From Bacteroides sp. (GTDB lineage Bacteria; Bacteroidota; Bacteroidia; Bacteroidales; Muribaculaceae), in the NCBI GenBank assembly GCA_014802265.1, contig JAAVCP010000029.1:25909-89908 (forward strand): a stretch of 64,000 bases of DNA. Direction: 5' to 3'. Within the stretch, counting starts at the first letter, position 1, and the number at the start of each line of letters is the position of its first letter. This document shows, piece after piece, positions 8,360 through 17,838 of the stretch. The position numbers and the translations under genes are program-made. The notes beneath the pieces are model-generated. The model made no database searches. It was given only the letters and a program-made list of their open reading frames with translations, and was not told the origin of the DNA.

Positions 8360-9670
8360 ATGAAAAAACGAAATATACTCATATCGCTTATGTTGCTTTT
8401 CCCGGCAAGTCTATTTTCTCAGATGACACTGAGGGATTGCCTGATATTCGCACGTGATAATGCCCACGCCAACCTGATCAATAACATGGAGGTAAGAAAG
8501 GCTGAAATAGATGCGAAATTAGCTGGGTCACCCCTGATGCCGTATGTTGGATTTTCAGCTTCCGGAAATATGAGTTTCGGACGAAACATAGACCCGGAAA
8601 CTAACACTTATGACAATCGACAGACTGTATCCACAGGATTTGGTCTTCAGATGTCGATGCCACTCTTTGACGGACTTGTCAATTTCAATAATCTTAAGGC
8701 TGCCCAAACAGCACGTCTGAGAATGCAGAAAAATGCAATAGTTGAGCAAGACCGTATTTCAATTGAGGTAATCAGTGCATTTTATGAGGTGTCTTATTGC
8801 AAAGCTATGGTAAGGCAGATGGAGGAACAGCTTAAACGTGACTGTAAGGACCTTGACGGAGTGATGCGTCAAGAGGAACTCGGCACGAAAAGTGGTGCTG
8901 ATGTCGCAGAGATAAAAGCATTAGTGGCTAATGATGAGTATGAGTTGCTCAATAGGGAAAATCTCCTAAGAAAAGCTTATCTCACTCTGAGAAGTAAAAT
9001 GGGTATGGAACTTAGCAGCGAACCTATCGAGCTTATAGAGGAAGAGGGGATAGAAGAGATAATGACAGCAGATGCCTCACATCCCAAGATTGCCGAAGCA
9101 GAATTGCTAATAAAAGAGATGAGATATAAGCTCAGGGCAGCCAAAGGACAGTATTTCCCTACACTATCTTTCACAGGAGGTATATCCACATCTTATTACA
9201 AGATGGTTGGCTCAGATTACTACACCCCTAATTTCAGAAAACAGTGGCATGATAATATGGGTGAGTATATTGGAGTGGCAGTTTCCATTCCATTATTTGA
9301 CGGACTTTCCACAGTAAATTCAGTCAAGTATGCCAATATCAACCTAAAAGAAAGTGAGCTGAAGTTGGAACAAACTAAATATGAGTTGGAGAGAGAAACT
9401 ATAGAGGCTGAACTCAGTTATAATTCAGCTTGTAGGGAGTTCGGGGCAGCACGACGCAGGGTAGAGGCGGAAGAGGTAGCCTATAGAGGAGTAAGACGGA
9501 AATTTGAATTGGGAATGTCTTCGGCAGTTGATCTCTACACCTCAGCTGCAAAACTTTCGGCTGCCATAGCAAATATGGAAGGTAAACGAATTCAACGAAT
9601 AATCAGTCTTATAACACTTAACTATTGTAAAGGGGGACAATTAATAGACAGAAATGGATACAGAGATTAA
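8360..9670 (+). CDS. TolC-family outer membrane efflux protein
   Basis: The 436-residue protein starts with a signal peptide (MKKRNILISLMLLFPASLFS) and shows the two-fold repeat typical of TolC: each half has a strand segment ending in a PLFDGL motif (SMPLFDGLVNFNN near residue 105, SIPLFDGLSTVNS near 315) and long heptad-rich helices. It forms the outer-membrane channel of the tripartite exporter. It overlaps the next gene by 17 bases and is first in a four-gene operon with adaptor, ATPase and permease. Confidence 0.92.
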   Translation: MKKRNILISLMLLFPASLFSQMTLRDCLIFARDNAHANLINNMEVRKAEIDAKLAGSPLMPYVGFSASGNMSFGRNIDPETNTYDNRQTVSTGFGLQMSMPLFDGLVNFNNLKAAQTARLRMQKNAIVEQDRISIEVISAFYEVSYCKAMVRQMEEQLKRDCKDLDGVMRQEELGTKSGADVAEIKALVANDEYELLNRENLLRKAYLTLRSKMGMELSSEPIELIEEEGIEEIMTADASHPKIAEAELLIKEMRYKLRAAKGQYFPTLSFTGGISTSYYKMVGSDYYTPNFRKQWHDNMGEYIGVAVSIPLFDGLSTVNSVKYANINLKESELKLEQTKYELERETIEAELSYNSACREFGAARRRVEAEEVAYRGVRRKFELGMSSAVDLYTSAAKLSAAIANMEGKRIQRIISLITLNYCKGGQLIDRNGYRD

Positions 9671-10907
9671 AAAGAAGCACGCATGGCTCAGAAAATACGG
9701 TTGGATTATTGGTGGAGGTATTGTTATGATTGCATTGATTGGCTGGGGTCTTATTAATTCAACCACTTCAACCTATCGCACAGATTCTGTCGGGTTATTG
9801 ATAGAAGATGTTACAGAGGGAGCATTTAATGACTATATTCGTATAAACGGGAAAGTTGAGACAGGAACAATCGTGCAGGTGTCGGCATTGGAAACCGGGA
9901 TTGTTAAGGAAAAACTTGTGGAGGAAGGTGCGTCTGTCACAGAAGGTCAGATTATTCTTGTGCTTCACAACCCAAATCTTCAGCAGCAGATTCTTGATTC
10001 GGAATCACAGCTTGCAGAGAAACAGAATATGTTGCGTGATACTGAGTTGGCTATGGAGAAAGAGCGGCTGCAAGTTAAGCAGGATCTTTTGTCGGCAAGG
10101 ACAGAGCTTAACCGAAAGAAGCGACTTCGAGACCAACAGGAGACTCTCTATGAAGAAAATCTTACGTCACGTGAGGAATATTTGAAGGCAGATGAGGATT
10201 ATAAACTTGCCAATGAGAGTCTGAAGTTGCTTGAAAATCGTCTGCATCAGGATTCCATGTATAGAGATGTGCAGATCTCTCTCATGAAGGAGAGCCTGGC
10301 AAATATGCAGCAGAATTTTTCACTTGTGCGTCAGCGTGCCGATAATCTGAATGTGAGGGCATCCCATTCCGGACAGCTTGGAAGTCTTACTGCTGAATTA
10401 GGTCAGAATATTTCTGCGGGGACTCAAGTCGGACAGATAAATATTCTCGACAATTATAAAATTGTGGTAAAAATAGATGAACACTACATTGACAGAGTTG
10501 AACCGGGATTAAAGGGGAAGACCATGCGTCAGCACCACCAGTATGATGTGGAGGTAAAAAAGGTTTATCCTGAAGTTACCAACGGTCAGTTTAAGGCAGA
10601 TCTTTCGATCAGTAACGATATCGGCGACAATATCAGAGTGGGGCAAAGCTTTCCAATTGACCTTATGCTTGGAGACGCAGTGCATACGGTTATGATACCA
10701 AGAGGTACATTTTATCAAACCACAGGTGGCAAATGGATATACGTTATGAGTGAAGATGGTAAGACTGCGACACGACGAGATATTAAAATCGGGAGGCAAA
10801 ATCCCCATTATTATGAAGTTTTGGAAGGGCTTGTAGCCGGAGAACGCGTGATTACCAGCTCCTATACTAATTTTGGAGAGGCAGACAAAATTATAATAAA
10901 CAATTAA
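9654..10907 (+). CDS. HlyD/MacA-family periplasmic adaptor
   Basis: A 417-residue membrane-fusion protein with one N-terminal membrane anchor (about residues 15-35, WIIGGGIVMIALIGWGLI), a lipoyl-like half motif (VSALETGIVKEKLVEEGASV), a long coiled-coil hairpin at about 100-225 and a beta-barrel C-terminal part. It bridges the FtsX-type permease and the TolC channel. The start overlaps the TolC gene and the stop is 11 bases before the ATPase gene, so the complex is encoded as a unit. Confidence 0.9.
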   Translation: MDTEIKKKHAWLRKYGWIIGGGIVMIALIGWGLINSTTSTYRTDSVGLLIEDVTEGAFNDYIRINGKVETGTIVQVSALETGIVKEKLVEEGASVTEGQIILVLHNPNLQQQILDSESQLAEKQNMLRDTELAMEKERLQVKQDLLSARTELNRKKRLRDQQETLYEENLTSREEYLKADEDYKLANESLKLLENRLHQDSMYRDVQISLMKESLANMQQNFSLVRQRADNLNVRASHSGQLGSLTAELGQNISAGTQVGQINILDNYKIVVKIDEHYIDRVEPGLKGKTMRQHHQYDVEVKKVYPEVTNGQFKADLSISNDIGDNIRVGQSFPIDLMLGDAVHTVMIPRGTFYQTTGGKWIYVMSEDGKTATRRDIKIGRQNPHYYEVLEGLVAGERVITSSYTNFGEADKIIINN

Positions 10908-10918
10908 CAACAGACAAC

Positions 10919-11602
10919 ATGAAAATCGAAATTAAAAATCTTGAGAAAGTTTTCAAGACTGACACAGTGCAGACAGTTGCACTGAATGACGTGAGCATGA
11001 CAGTGAATGATGGTGATTTCGTTGCCATTATGGGTCCCTCCGGCTGTGGTAAGTCAACACTACTCAATATATTGGGTTTGCTTGATAATCCGACTAAGGG
11101 AAGTTATCTGCTTGACGGAACGGAAGTGGCAGGATTAAAAGAGAAGGAGCGTACCTTCTGGAGAAATGGGCGCATAGGATTCATATTCCAGTCATTCAAT
11201 CTTATAGAGGAGATGAATGTGCGTGACAATATAATGTTACCGCTTAATAATATGAAGCTATCCCGAGAAGAGAAAAATAAAAGAGTAGATGAGGCGATGC
11301 GGCGAATGGGTATATCACATAGGAGTCGTCATTATCCCTCACAGTTGTCCGGTGGTCAGCAGCAACGTGTTGCGGTTGCAAGGGCAATTGTGTCTAACCC
11401 CGGTCTGATACTTGCCGATGAGCCTACAGGAAATCTGGACTCAAGTAACGGTAATGAAGTGATGCAGCTTCTCAATGAACTGCACAGTGATGGTGCCACA
11501 ATAATTATGGTGACGCACTCCCATAAAGATGCTGCACATGCCGATTATATAATAAATCTGTTTGACGGACAGATAGTGGATAACCTTAACAACCTAATGT
11601 GA
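10919..11602 (+). CDS. ABC transporter ATP-binding protein (MacB/LolD type)
   Basis: The 227-residue ATPase has Walker A GPSGCGKSTLL (39-49), the Q loop (IFQSFNL), signature LSGGQQQRVAVARAI, Walker B LILADEPTGNLD and a switch histidine (MVTHSH). Length and motifs fit the MacB/LolD/FtsE group, which powers mechanotransmission complexes rather than ordinary substrate import. The permease gene follows after one base. Confidence 0.95.
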   Translation: MKIEIKNLEKVFKTDTVQTVALNDVSMTVNDGDFVAIMGPSGCGKSTLLNILGLLDNPTKGSYLLDGTEVAGLKEKERTFWRNGRIGFIFQSFNLIEEMNVRDNIMLPLNNMKLSREEKNKRVDEAMRRMGISHRSRHYPSQLSGGQQQRVAVARAIVSNPGLILADEPTGNLDSSNGNEVMQLLNELHSDGATIIMVTHSHKDAAHADYIINLFDGQIVDNLNNLM

Positions 11603-11603
11603 T

Positions 11604-13952
11604 ATGTTTAGATTTTTTATGGCTGATTTCAGAAGAAACCTGACAAAGATATTATGTCTCTCGTTGGGTATGGCAATAGGATTTCTTCTTGTAGCAAAAA
11701 TATATTTTCAGAATACTTATGATAGCTTTCTTCCTGATTCCGACAGACTTTACAGAATCTGCGAGAGCTTTATACAGAATGAGCAATATAATGAATTTAA
11801 TCAGACTTCCGGCGCTATAGCTCCGGGAATGAAAAGATATATTCCTCAGGTAGAAGCGGCGACCAGAATAACATATATCGCAGGGGAGACATTGCTGAAG
11901 ACGGAAGATGATAATCCAATTAAGGTTAATGAAATCATATTTGCCGACAGTTGCTTTTTTGATGTCATAAAGACTGAAATATTAGCCGGCAATCCTCATG
12001 ATGCGCTTTCAGTGGTGGATCAGTGTATGATTCCTAAATCCTTGGCAGATAAAATTGGTGGAAATGTTGTAGGGAAACAACTGACAGCACCCGATTGGTC
12101 AGATTATAAGATTACAATCGGAGGTATTTATGAAGATTATCCATTAAATTCTTCTATTAGAAATGCTGTTTACCTAAGTATATCTACCTTACCGAAATTC
12201 TCAGGTGACGGACGTGAGAATTGGTGTGGTAATGACCGCTATTTAAGCTTTGTGAAACTGGCAAAAGGTGTATCGCCGGATGAAATAAAGCCCGGTATCA
12301 GAAAGATGCTTGAAGAGAATGTTGATAAAGAAATATTGGAGTGGCGGCATTATGATATACATGCGAGACCATTGGTCGGAATGTTTTCCTCTTTAGAGGG
12401 AGAAAATTTGATTATTTTACTTGCCATAATAATCTTGTTGAGTGCCGCCATAAACTATCTTCTGATATCCATAGGTCAGATAGGAAAACGTTCTAAGGAG
12501 ATGGCAATAAGGAAATGTTATGGCACGTCCAACCGTAAATTATTCTTAATGGTTATTATAGAGAGTCTGCTGCCATTGGTTATTTCTATTGGCTTGGCTT
12601 TGCTTATAGAGTTCTGTCTTTCAGATTTCTGCCGACAATTATTAGGCTATACACCGGCTCAACTATTCGCAACTAAGAATATATGGTTAGTAGAAGCGGG
12701 AATATGCTTGGGGTTGTTTATATTCACAGGTATTATTCCGGCATGGATATACTGCAAGACTCCGGTGGCACATGCTTTCAGAGGAAATATGAGAAGTAGG
12801 AGAGGGTGGAAATTAGGAATGCTTGGTATGCAGTTTTTTGCTTCCGGAATGATTCTTTGTCTTCTTATCCTTGTCGGTCGCCAGTATCGAATGATGGGTA
12901 ATATTGATATGGGGTTTGAATACAAGAATATAGGTGTGTTTAATTTGGGGAATATTTCTGCAGAAAAAGCAAGTACAATTATAACGGAACTTAAGAAACT
13001 AAGTTGCGTGGAAGGAGTGGCAACTGCGTCAGAAGATTTCAGTGGGTATGCTTCAGGAAATAACGTATGGATAGACGGTCATGAGGAAGATCAGGTAAAT
13101 GTGGCAGATCTATACTGGGCAAATCCTGATATTTTTGATGTTATGGGTATCAGGTTCTTACAAGGTAGACCTTTCCGCGAAGGTGTAGACTCAACCACAT
13201 ATGAAGTGATTGTGGAGGAGAAATTCATTGATGTGATGCGTAATCATTTTGATGAGAAGGATCCTAATCTAATCGGTAAAACTTTTCATATTACAGAGCA
13301 TGGCGGTTCACAGGTCTACTTTACCATTTGTGGTGTTATTGAAAATATGCGTAGAGGAGGTTTTGAGGAGCAGTCAGTAGACAAACGGGCGGGTGTGATA
13401 TTTCCTGTGTTCTTTCCCTATAATATTGTATATATTAGATTTTCTAAGATTACTCCTGAAAATATCAAACTTGCCCAAAATATAATAGATGGAGTAATTG
13501 GAGAAGAGAATAGATATGTTTATCCATATTCGGATGTTATTGATAGATTCAAGGAACCAACTAAAAAGTTTGGTCAGTCGGTGATGATTGTGGGTGTTTC
13601 AATATTAGTTATAGCGTTGATAGGGTTAATCGGTTTCACTTCCGATGAGGTGCAACGTCGCAGGAAAGAGATTGCAATCAGAAAAGTAAGTGGCACTTCT
13701 GACAAAGATATCCTTAAGCTATTTTGTATGGATATTCTTAAAATAGCTGTTCCGGCTCTTATGCTTGGTGGTGCTGCCTCTCTGATTATTGGTAATGAAT
13801 GGTTATCAAGATTCACTGATAAGGTAAGCCTCGCTCCAATTTATACTATCCTTTGTATAGTTGTGACCATGATGACTGTAACAATTGTTATCACACTCAA
13901 TATAATGAAGGCAGTGAGAACCAATCCTATGGTTTATCTAAGAGAAGAATAA
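11604..13952 (+). CDS. ABC transporter permease with two FtsX domains
   Basis: The 782-residue permease has the duplicated Bacteroidetes layout: an N-terminal membrane helix (about 13-33), a large periplasmic MacB-like region, three helices near 265-395, a second N-terminal-like helix near 412, a second periplasmic region and three C-terminal helices. Each FtsX module contains the coupling sequence KEMAIRKCYGTS or KEIAIRKVSGTS. With the adaptor and TolC protein it should form a MacAB-TolC-like exporter; the cargo (peptide, lipid or drug) is not predictable. Confidence 0.93.
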   Translation: MFRFFMADFRRNLTKILCLSLGMAIGFLLVAKIYFQNTYDSFLPDSDRLYRICESFIQNEQYNEFNQTSGAIAPGMKRYIPQVEAATRITYIAGETLLKTEDDNPIKVNEIIFADSCFFDVIKTEILAGNPHDALSVVDQCMIPKSLADKIGGNVVGKQLTAPDWSDYKITIGGIYEDYPLNSSIRNAVYLSISTLPKFSGDGRENWCGNDRYLSFVKLAKGVSPDEIKPGIRKMLEENVDKEILEWRHYDIHARPLVGMFSSLEGENLIILLAIIILLSAAINYLLISIGQIGKRSKEMAIRKCYGTSNRKLFLMVIIESLLPLVISIGLALLIEFCLSDFCRQLLGYTPAQLFATKNIWLVEAGICLGLFIFTGIIPAWIYCKTPVAHAFRGNMRSRRGWKLGMLGMQFFASGMILCLLILVGRQYRMMGNIDMGFEYKNIGVFNLGNISAEKASTIITELKKLSCVEGVATASEDFSGYASGNNVWIDGHEEDQVNVADLYWANPDIFDVMGIRFLQGRPFREGVDSTTYEVIVEEKFIDVMRNHFDEKDPNLIGKTFHITEHGGSQVYFTICGVIENMRRGGFEEQSVDKRAGVIFPVFFPYNIVYIRFSKITPENIKLAQNIIDGVIGEENRYVYPYSDVIDRFKEPTKKFGQSVMIVGVSILVIALIGLIGFTSDEVQRRRKEIAIRKVSGTSDKDILKLFCMDILKIAVPALMLGGAASLIIGNEWLSRFTDKVSLAPIYTILCIVVTMMTVTIVITLNIMKAVRTNPMVYLREE

Positions 13953-13994
13953 ACAAGATCTCTACAAATCTGATTTATATAATTGTTATTTTTT

Positions 13995-14028
13995 AACGGC
14001 AGCTTGTTAATTTGCTGCCGTTTGTTTT
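13995..14028 (+). terminator. terminator of the ABC exporter operon
   Basis: CGGCAGC (13997-14003) and GCTGCCG (14014-14020) pair perfectly with a 10-base loop, followed by TTTGTTTT. Confidence 0.8.
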
Positions 14029-14057
14029 GCATATTCAGATATGATTTCTTAGCTTTG
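14026..14057 (+). promoter_or_regulatory. consensus promoter of the nitroreductase gene
   Basis: TTTG (14026-14029), exactly 20 bases, TAGCTTTG (14050-14057): every fixed position of the Bacteroidetes consensus matches. It starts immediately after the upstream terminator hairpin and lies 23 bases before the ATG. Confidence 0.8.
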
Positions 14058-14080
14058 CAAAAGCAAAAAATTATATAAGT

Positions 14081-14668
14081 ATGAATGAATTTGAAATTTT
14101 GAAGCGTCTTCTTAAGGAGGACCGTTCTATAAGACGTTTCGATGCAACCCGTAAAATAAGTTACGAGGAGTTAGAAAAATTAGTAGAACTTACACGCTAC
14201 TGCTCTTCAGGCAGGAATCTCCAACCCTTGCGTTATCGTATTGTGCATACGGAAGAGGAGAGGGAGAAGGTTTACCCATTGTTGAAATGGGCGGGTTATC
14301 TCACAGATTGGGATGGTCCTGAACCTACGGAAAGACCTGTGGCATATTTGGTGCAATGTCTTGATACCAAATTGGCAAAAAACTGCCTATGTGATGACGG
14401 ACTTCAACTTCAGGCAATAACCCTTGGCGCACGATCCTTAGGAATAGGTGGGTGCATCATAAAAGCTTTTAATGCTCCGGCATTAAAAGAGGAATTAGGA
14501 TTGGAGGAGCATTATGAACCTCGCTATGTTCTCGCACTCGGCTATCCGGTGGAACTGGTAGAACTTGAGGATATGTCTGGCTCACCAGATGCAGACTATA
14601 AATATTACCGAACCACTGACGGTATACATCACGTGCCGAAGCGTATTCTATCTGAATTAATTCTCTAA
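14081..14668 (+). CDS. nitroreductase-family flavoprotein
   Basis: The 195-residue protein has the nitroreductase opening DRSIRRFDATRKISYEEL (FMN-phosphate contact) and SSGRNLQPLRYRIV, and a C-terminal ALGYPVE segment. The family uses FMN and NAD(P)H to reduce nitro groups, quinones or flavins; the physiological substrate is not known. It is a single gene with its own promoter and terminator. Confidence 0.88.
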   Translation: MNEFEILKRLLKEDRSIRRFDATRKISYEELEKLVELTRYCSSGRNLQPLRYRIVHTEEEREKVYPLLKWAGYLTDWDGPEPTERPVAYLVQCLDTKLAKNCLCDDGLQLQAITLGARSLGIGGCIIKAFNAPALKEELGLEEHYEPRYVLALGYPVELVELEDMSGSPDADYKYYRTTDGIHHVPKRILSELIL

Positions 14669-14679
14669 TCTATTTTGGA

Positions 14680-14730
14680 CAAGAAAATGGGCACCCCAAA
14701 TATTTGAGACGCCCATTTTCTTGTTTTATT
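14680..14730. terminator. bidirectional terminator
   Basis: Perfect 13-base arms, 14680-14692 (CAAGAAAATGGGC) and 14711-14723, with an 18-base loop and TTTTATTTTT after it on the plus strand. It separates two convergent genes. Confidence 0.85.
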
Positions 14731-14748
14731 TTTACTATGGTAATTACA

Positions 14749-15702
14749 TTATTGTTCGTTATCAACAGAATCGGGAAGATTGATATCAGTCGAATCGGAA
14801 CTTAATTGATCTACTTTTAAAGTCCTGACCTGACTATTTTCCACTGAACTGGCGTTATCTCTACCATGACGGACAAAGTTTCTGTTTCCTTTACGAATTC
14901 TCACATGGTCGAGCCAATAATCAGGCTTTGCAGGATACTTCTTCATATTTCCTTTGGTATCAACTTCAATAACAGGCTCTTCTTCATCGCTTACTGCATC
15001 TGGAGCATAATGGGCAGTCACGTCACCGATTGAATCTGTAAACTCATAAAATCTGTTTCCCATTGTCCCTTCCAAGTCAAGATGACCGTAAAGAATGATA
15101 TTCGGAGATGCAGATAGGTCGGTTGTGTCGGCATAACCGGCAAGCCTATAGATAGGTGGATTAGTGTCTTCCTGTGAATCAATACGGAAAATAGCATTGC
15201 TAACTGTGTCTATAACACAAAGGACAGGTGACCATCCTGCCTGCATGGAAGGCTCAAGAGTTGAAATTTCTTCATTCCGCAGAGAATCAAGCATAGTGTT
15301 CTCCTCCTTGGAGACATAACTCATTGCATAGATTTTGCCATCGTCAATCCAAAAGTAACTTCCATTAGAGAGAGTCCATCCTCTCCAGCCCTGGTTTTGC
15401 CAAACAGAGTCGGGAGCTTCTTCCACGGCTTTCTTCAAAGTTTTGTCTACAATTTTGGGGTAGTATTTAACCATTTCTGCGGAGTCTTTCACGTTTTTGA
15501 GTGGGTAAGGTCGTTCCATAGGGTATGAGACCACTGCCGCAAATTTAGTGGGAGAGTCATCAATAATGGCATCGGCTATGGGGCGGACTTCTTCAGGGAG
15601 AGAAGAAGTGTCTTTCCTTTCTTTTTCACGATTACATGAGGCTCCAAAGTATCCTATTGTCATTCCTGCTATCAAGGGTAGGATCATTAATATCTTTTTC
15701 AT
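14749..15702 (-). CDS. hypothetical lipoprotein
   Basis: The 317-residue protein starts with a lipoprotein signal (MKKILMILPLIAGMTIGYFG followed by a lipobox-like ASC, Cys23). The mature part is charged and I do not recognise a domain; it contains SNGSYFWIDDGKIYAMSYVS, suggestive of a beta-rich fold. The last 50 residues are hydrophilic and serine/aspartate-rich. It is 22 bases downstream of a lysozyme-like gene on the same strand, suggesting an envelope role, but that is inference. Confidence 0.6.
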   Translation of the reverse strand: MKKILMILPLIAGMTIGYFGASCNREKERKDTSSLPEEVRPIADAIIDDSPTKFAAVVSYPMERPYPLKNVKDSAEMVKYYPKIVDKTLKKAVEEAPDSVWQNQGWRGWTLSNGSYFWIDDGKIYAMSYVSKEENTMLDSLRNEEISTLEPSMQAGWSPVLCVIDTVSNAIFRIDSQEDTNPPIYRLAGYADTTDLSASPNIILYGHLDLEGTMGNRFYEFTDSIGDVTAHYAPDAVSDEEEPVIEVDTKGNMKKYPAKPDYWLDHVRIRKGNRNFVRHGRDNASSVENSQVRTLKVDQLSSDSTDINLPDSVDNEQ

Positions 15703-15724
15703 AACTTAATATAAGTTGTTGTTT

Positions 15725-16276
15725 TCAATCGGGAATAAATAATGTTTCAAACTCTTCTGTGCGTCGGCGTTTAAGCTGACTTAGAGTTTTCCCGCGATAT
15801 TTACTATGAGCAAGGTATGATGCCTTTATATTGCGGTTGCCTTGCTGAAGATTTTTGTAAACAGATGACTTAGCCACAGTGCCAATACCACAATTATATG
15901 CCAGGGCACTAAGCAATAGACTGTCTTTGCCGAAGCTACGGTATTTTGCACACAATTTTTCAAGGTCAGAACGCAACAATGCATCGGCTTGAGCCTCTGT
16001 GAGGTTTGCACCGGCTTTATATTTATCACCTTTGGTGACTTTATGTCCATAGCCGATAAGGCTACCCTTGTTTTTGTGTAATCCTTCATATTTCTTTATT
16101 ACCGTCACAGCCTTTTCAAACTCTGCACTATAACTTTTTTTTGCAGCAGATGCCGCAGCACCGATCGCCCCGGAGGAGCCAATCAGTATTGTCATCACAC
16201 CAACCACCGTACTCCAAAACAACTTTCGGAGTGAAGATATATTGTGTGTGACGCTGTTTTTCTTCATATTCATCAT
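15725..16276 (-). CDS. lysozyme-like glycoside hydrolase (GH24 type)
   Basis: The 183-residue protein has a basic N-terminus and a hydrophobic export segment (about residues 18-45), then a T4-lysozyme-like core: the candidate catalytic glutamate in KYEGL, then LIGYGHKVTKGD, LTEAQADALLRSDL and SALAYNCGIGTV. The family hydrolyses the sugar chains of peptidoglycan. Context with a downstream lipoprotein fits a cell-wall function. The gene is divergent from the SPFH operon across a 380-base AT-rich gap; there are no other phage genes nearby. Confidence 0.8.
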   Translation of the reverse strand: MMNMKKNSVTHNISSLRKLFWSTVVGVMTILIGSSGAIGAAASAAKKSYSAEFEKAVTVIKKYEGLHKNKGSLIGYGHKVTKGDKYKAGANLTEAQADALLRSDLEKLCAKYRSFGKDSLLLSALAYNCGIGTVAKSSVYKNLQQGNRNIKASYLAHSKYRGKTLSQLKRRRTEEFETLFIPD

Positions 16277-16656
16277 AACAATATAAAAATTTCGGCACCA
16301 AAAATATGAGTGATAAGCCTCATATAAATTGCATGAGGAGGAAATGACTATTGCATTAACTGTTACATTTGGTTAACTAAACAGAATAAAGTATAGATGT
16401 TTGGTGATTACCAATGTATGGTGCCAATTATAACTCTATATAATAAACGTATTATCTACACTAATTAGTGATAAAAAAACATAAAATATTACTTTTTAAC
16501 TCAAATTTATATTTTAATATGATGCCATATAATAGTCTATGTAAGTAGTATGTTTCAAGGATATGATAATTTTTATTGGAAATATTTGGAGATATAAAAT
16601 TGATTATATAATTTTGTAATATCAAAATAATATCATAAACATATAATTTTAATCGT
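16277..16656. other. AT-rich intergenic region between lysozyme and SPFH genes
   Basis: No convincing gene. It contains a perfect 12-base palindrome CACTAATTAGTG (16459-16470), a small hairpin CCTCAT/ATGAGG (16318-16323 with 16333-16338), a hairpin TTGGT/ACCAA (16401-16414), and GGCACCA (16294-16300) complementary to 16419-16425. The SPFH promoter is at 16585-16616. The palindrome could be an operator, but nothing identifies its regulator. Confidence 0.4.
16585..16616 (+). promoter_or_regulatory. consensus promoter of the SPFH/RHH operon
   Basis: TTTG (16585-16588), exactly 20 bases, TAATTTTG (16609-16616). Full match to the Bacteroidetes consensus, 40 bases before the ATG. Confidence 0.8.
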
Positions 16657-17595
16657 ATGGAGAAAGATCATAACAAAGAGTATGAGTATTCAGGCTTGAT
16701 CATTAATGGTTTTGCCATGATATTCTTCACGTTTATTCTAATCCCGGTATTGATGATTCTGTCAATTTGGGGATTTGTAAACGAATCACCCGGGCTGGCA
16801 TTTACACTTGCCGGGATATTATTTATTATTTTCATAATGGGTTGTGTAGGTTATTTCGTACAAGAACCTAATCAGGCACGCGTGATGATTTTCTTTGGTA
16901 AGTATAGAGGTACCTGCCGCAAGACCGGCTATTTTTGGGTAAATCCTTTCATGAGCCGTAAGAAGCTGTCGCTTAGAATCCGCAACATGGATATTGAGCC
17001 AATCAAAGTAAATGATAAGATTGGTAACCCAGTGCTTATCGGCATGGTATTGGTCTGGAAAATAAAAGATACCTATCGTGCAGTATTTGACATAGATTCC
17101 CAGTCACTTGGAGCCAATGGCACATCAGTGAGCAGTGCAGCCCTTGAGAAATTCGTACGTATTCAGAGTGATGCAGCTCTTAGGGAGGTGACAGGGCATT
17201 TTGCATACGATGCCACTGATGGCAATAAAGATGAGCTAACCCTGCGTGACGGAGGAAAGGAGATAAACGAACTGCTTGAGCATAAAATTAATGAACGTCT
17301 TGCCATGGCAGGTATGGAAGTGGTTGAGGCAAGGTTGAATTATCTTGCATACGCTCCGGAGATTGCTGCCGTTATGCTTCGCCGTCAGCAGGCATCAGCA
17401 ATTATCTCGGCAAGGGAGAAGATTGTGGAGGGGGCTGTGTCTATGGTTAAGATGGCACTTGACCAACTTAAGAGTGAAGGTGTGGTTGAGCTTGACGAAG
17501 AACGCAAGGCAGCTATGGTAAGCAATTTGCTGGTGGTGCTTTGTGCTGATGAACCGGCACAACCGGTGATTAACAGCGGCTCACTCTATCAGTAA
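16657..17595 (+). CDS. SPFH/band-7 domain membrane protein
   Basis: The 312-residue protein has two N-terminal hydrophobic segments (about 14-37 and 45-66), then a band-7 domain opening with VQEPNQARVMIFFGKYRGT and continuing through IKVNDKIGNPVLIGMVLVWK. A helical region at about 205-270 (RLAMAGMEVVEARLNYLAYA, then RRQQASAIISAREKIVEGA) matches the oligomerisation part of flotillin-like proteins. SPFH proteins form membrane microdomain scaffolds. Its stop overlaps the start of the small RHH gene (TAATG), so the two are translationally coupled. Confidence 0.9.
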   Translation: MEKDHNKEYEYSGLIINGFAMIFFTFILIPVLMILSIWGFVNESPGLAFTLAGILFIIFIMGCVGYFVQEPNQARVMIFFGKYRGTCRKTGYFWVNPFMSRKKLSLRIRNMDIEPIKVNDKIGNPVLIGMVLVWKIKDTYRAVFDIDSQSLGANGTSVSSAALEKFVRIQSDAALREVTGHFAYDATDGNKDELTLRDGGKEINELLEHKINERLAMAGMEVVEARLNYLAYAPEIAAVMLRRQQASAIISAREKIVEGAVSMVKMALDQLKSEGVVELDEERKAAMVSNLLVVLCADEPAQPVINSGSLYQ

Positions 17596-17780
17596 TGGCA
17601 AAGGAATCGAGTAAAGGATTTTTACTCCGGCTTGATCCGGAGACTATGAAGCAGGTGGAAGCATGGGCAGCCCGGGAGTTTCGTAGCACCAACGGACAGC
17701 TTCAGTGGATTATTCATGACTCCCTGCGCCGATATGGGATAATTAAGGATTCCCTTAAAGATTCATCTAAAGAAGATTGA
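17595..17780 (+). CDS. Arc-like ribbon-helix-helix protein
   Basis: A 61-residue protein reading GFLLRLDPETMKQVEAWAAR and then NGQLQWIIHDSLRRYG, the beta-strand plus two-helix layout of Arc/MetJ-type DNA-binding proteins. It is coupled to the SPFH gene by one overlapping base. Such a small partner might autoregulate the operon or act at the membrane scaffold; neither is shown by sequence. The lysine/serine/aspartate-rich tail is not part of the fold. Confidence 0.75.
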   Translation: MAKESSKGFLLRLDPETMKQVEAWAAREFRSTNGQLQWIIHDSLRRYGIIKDSLKDSSKED

Positions 17781-17788
17781 GAATTTAT

Positions 17789-17820
17789 TTTGGAAAATTG
17801 TGGCAAATAGATTAATTTTG
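17789..17820 (+). promoter_or_regulatory. consensus promoter of the M23 peptidase gene
   Basis: TTTG (17789-17792), 20 bases, TAATTTTG (17813-17820). The predicted transcript starts near 17826, only about a dozen bases before the TTG start codon at 17839. Confidence 0.75.
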
Positions 17821-17838
17821 CAGAAACAATAACTGACA

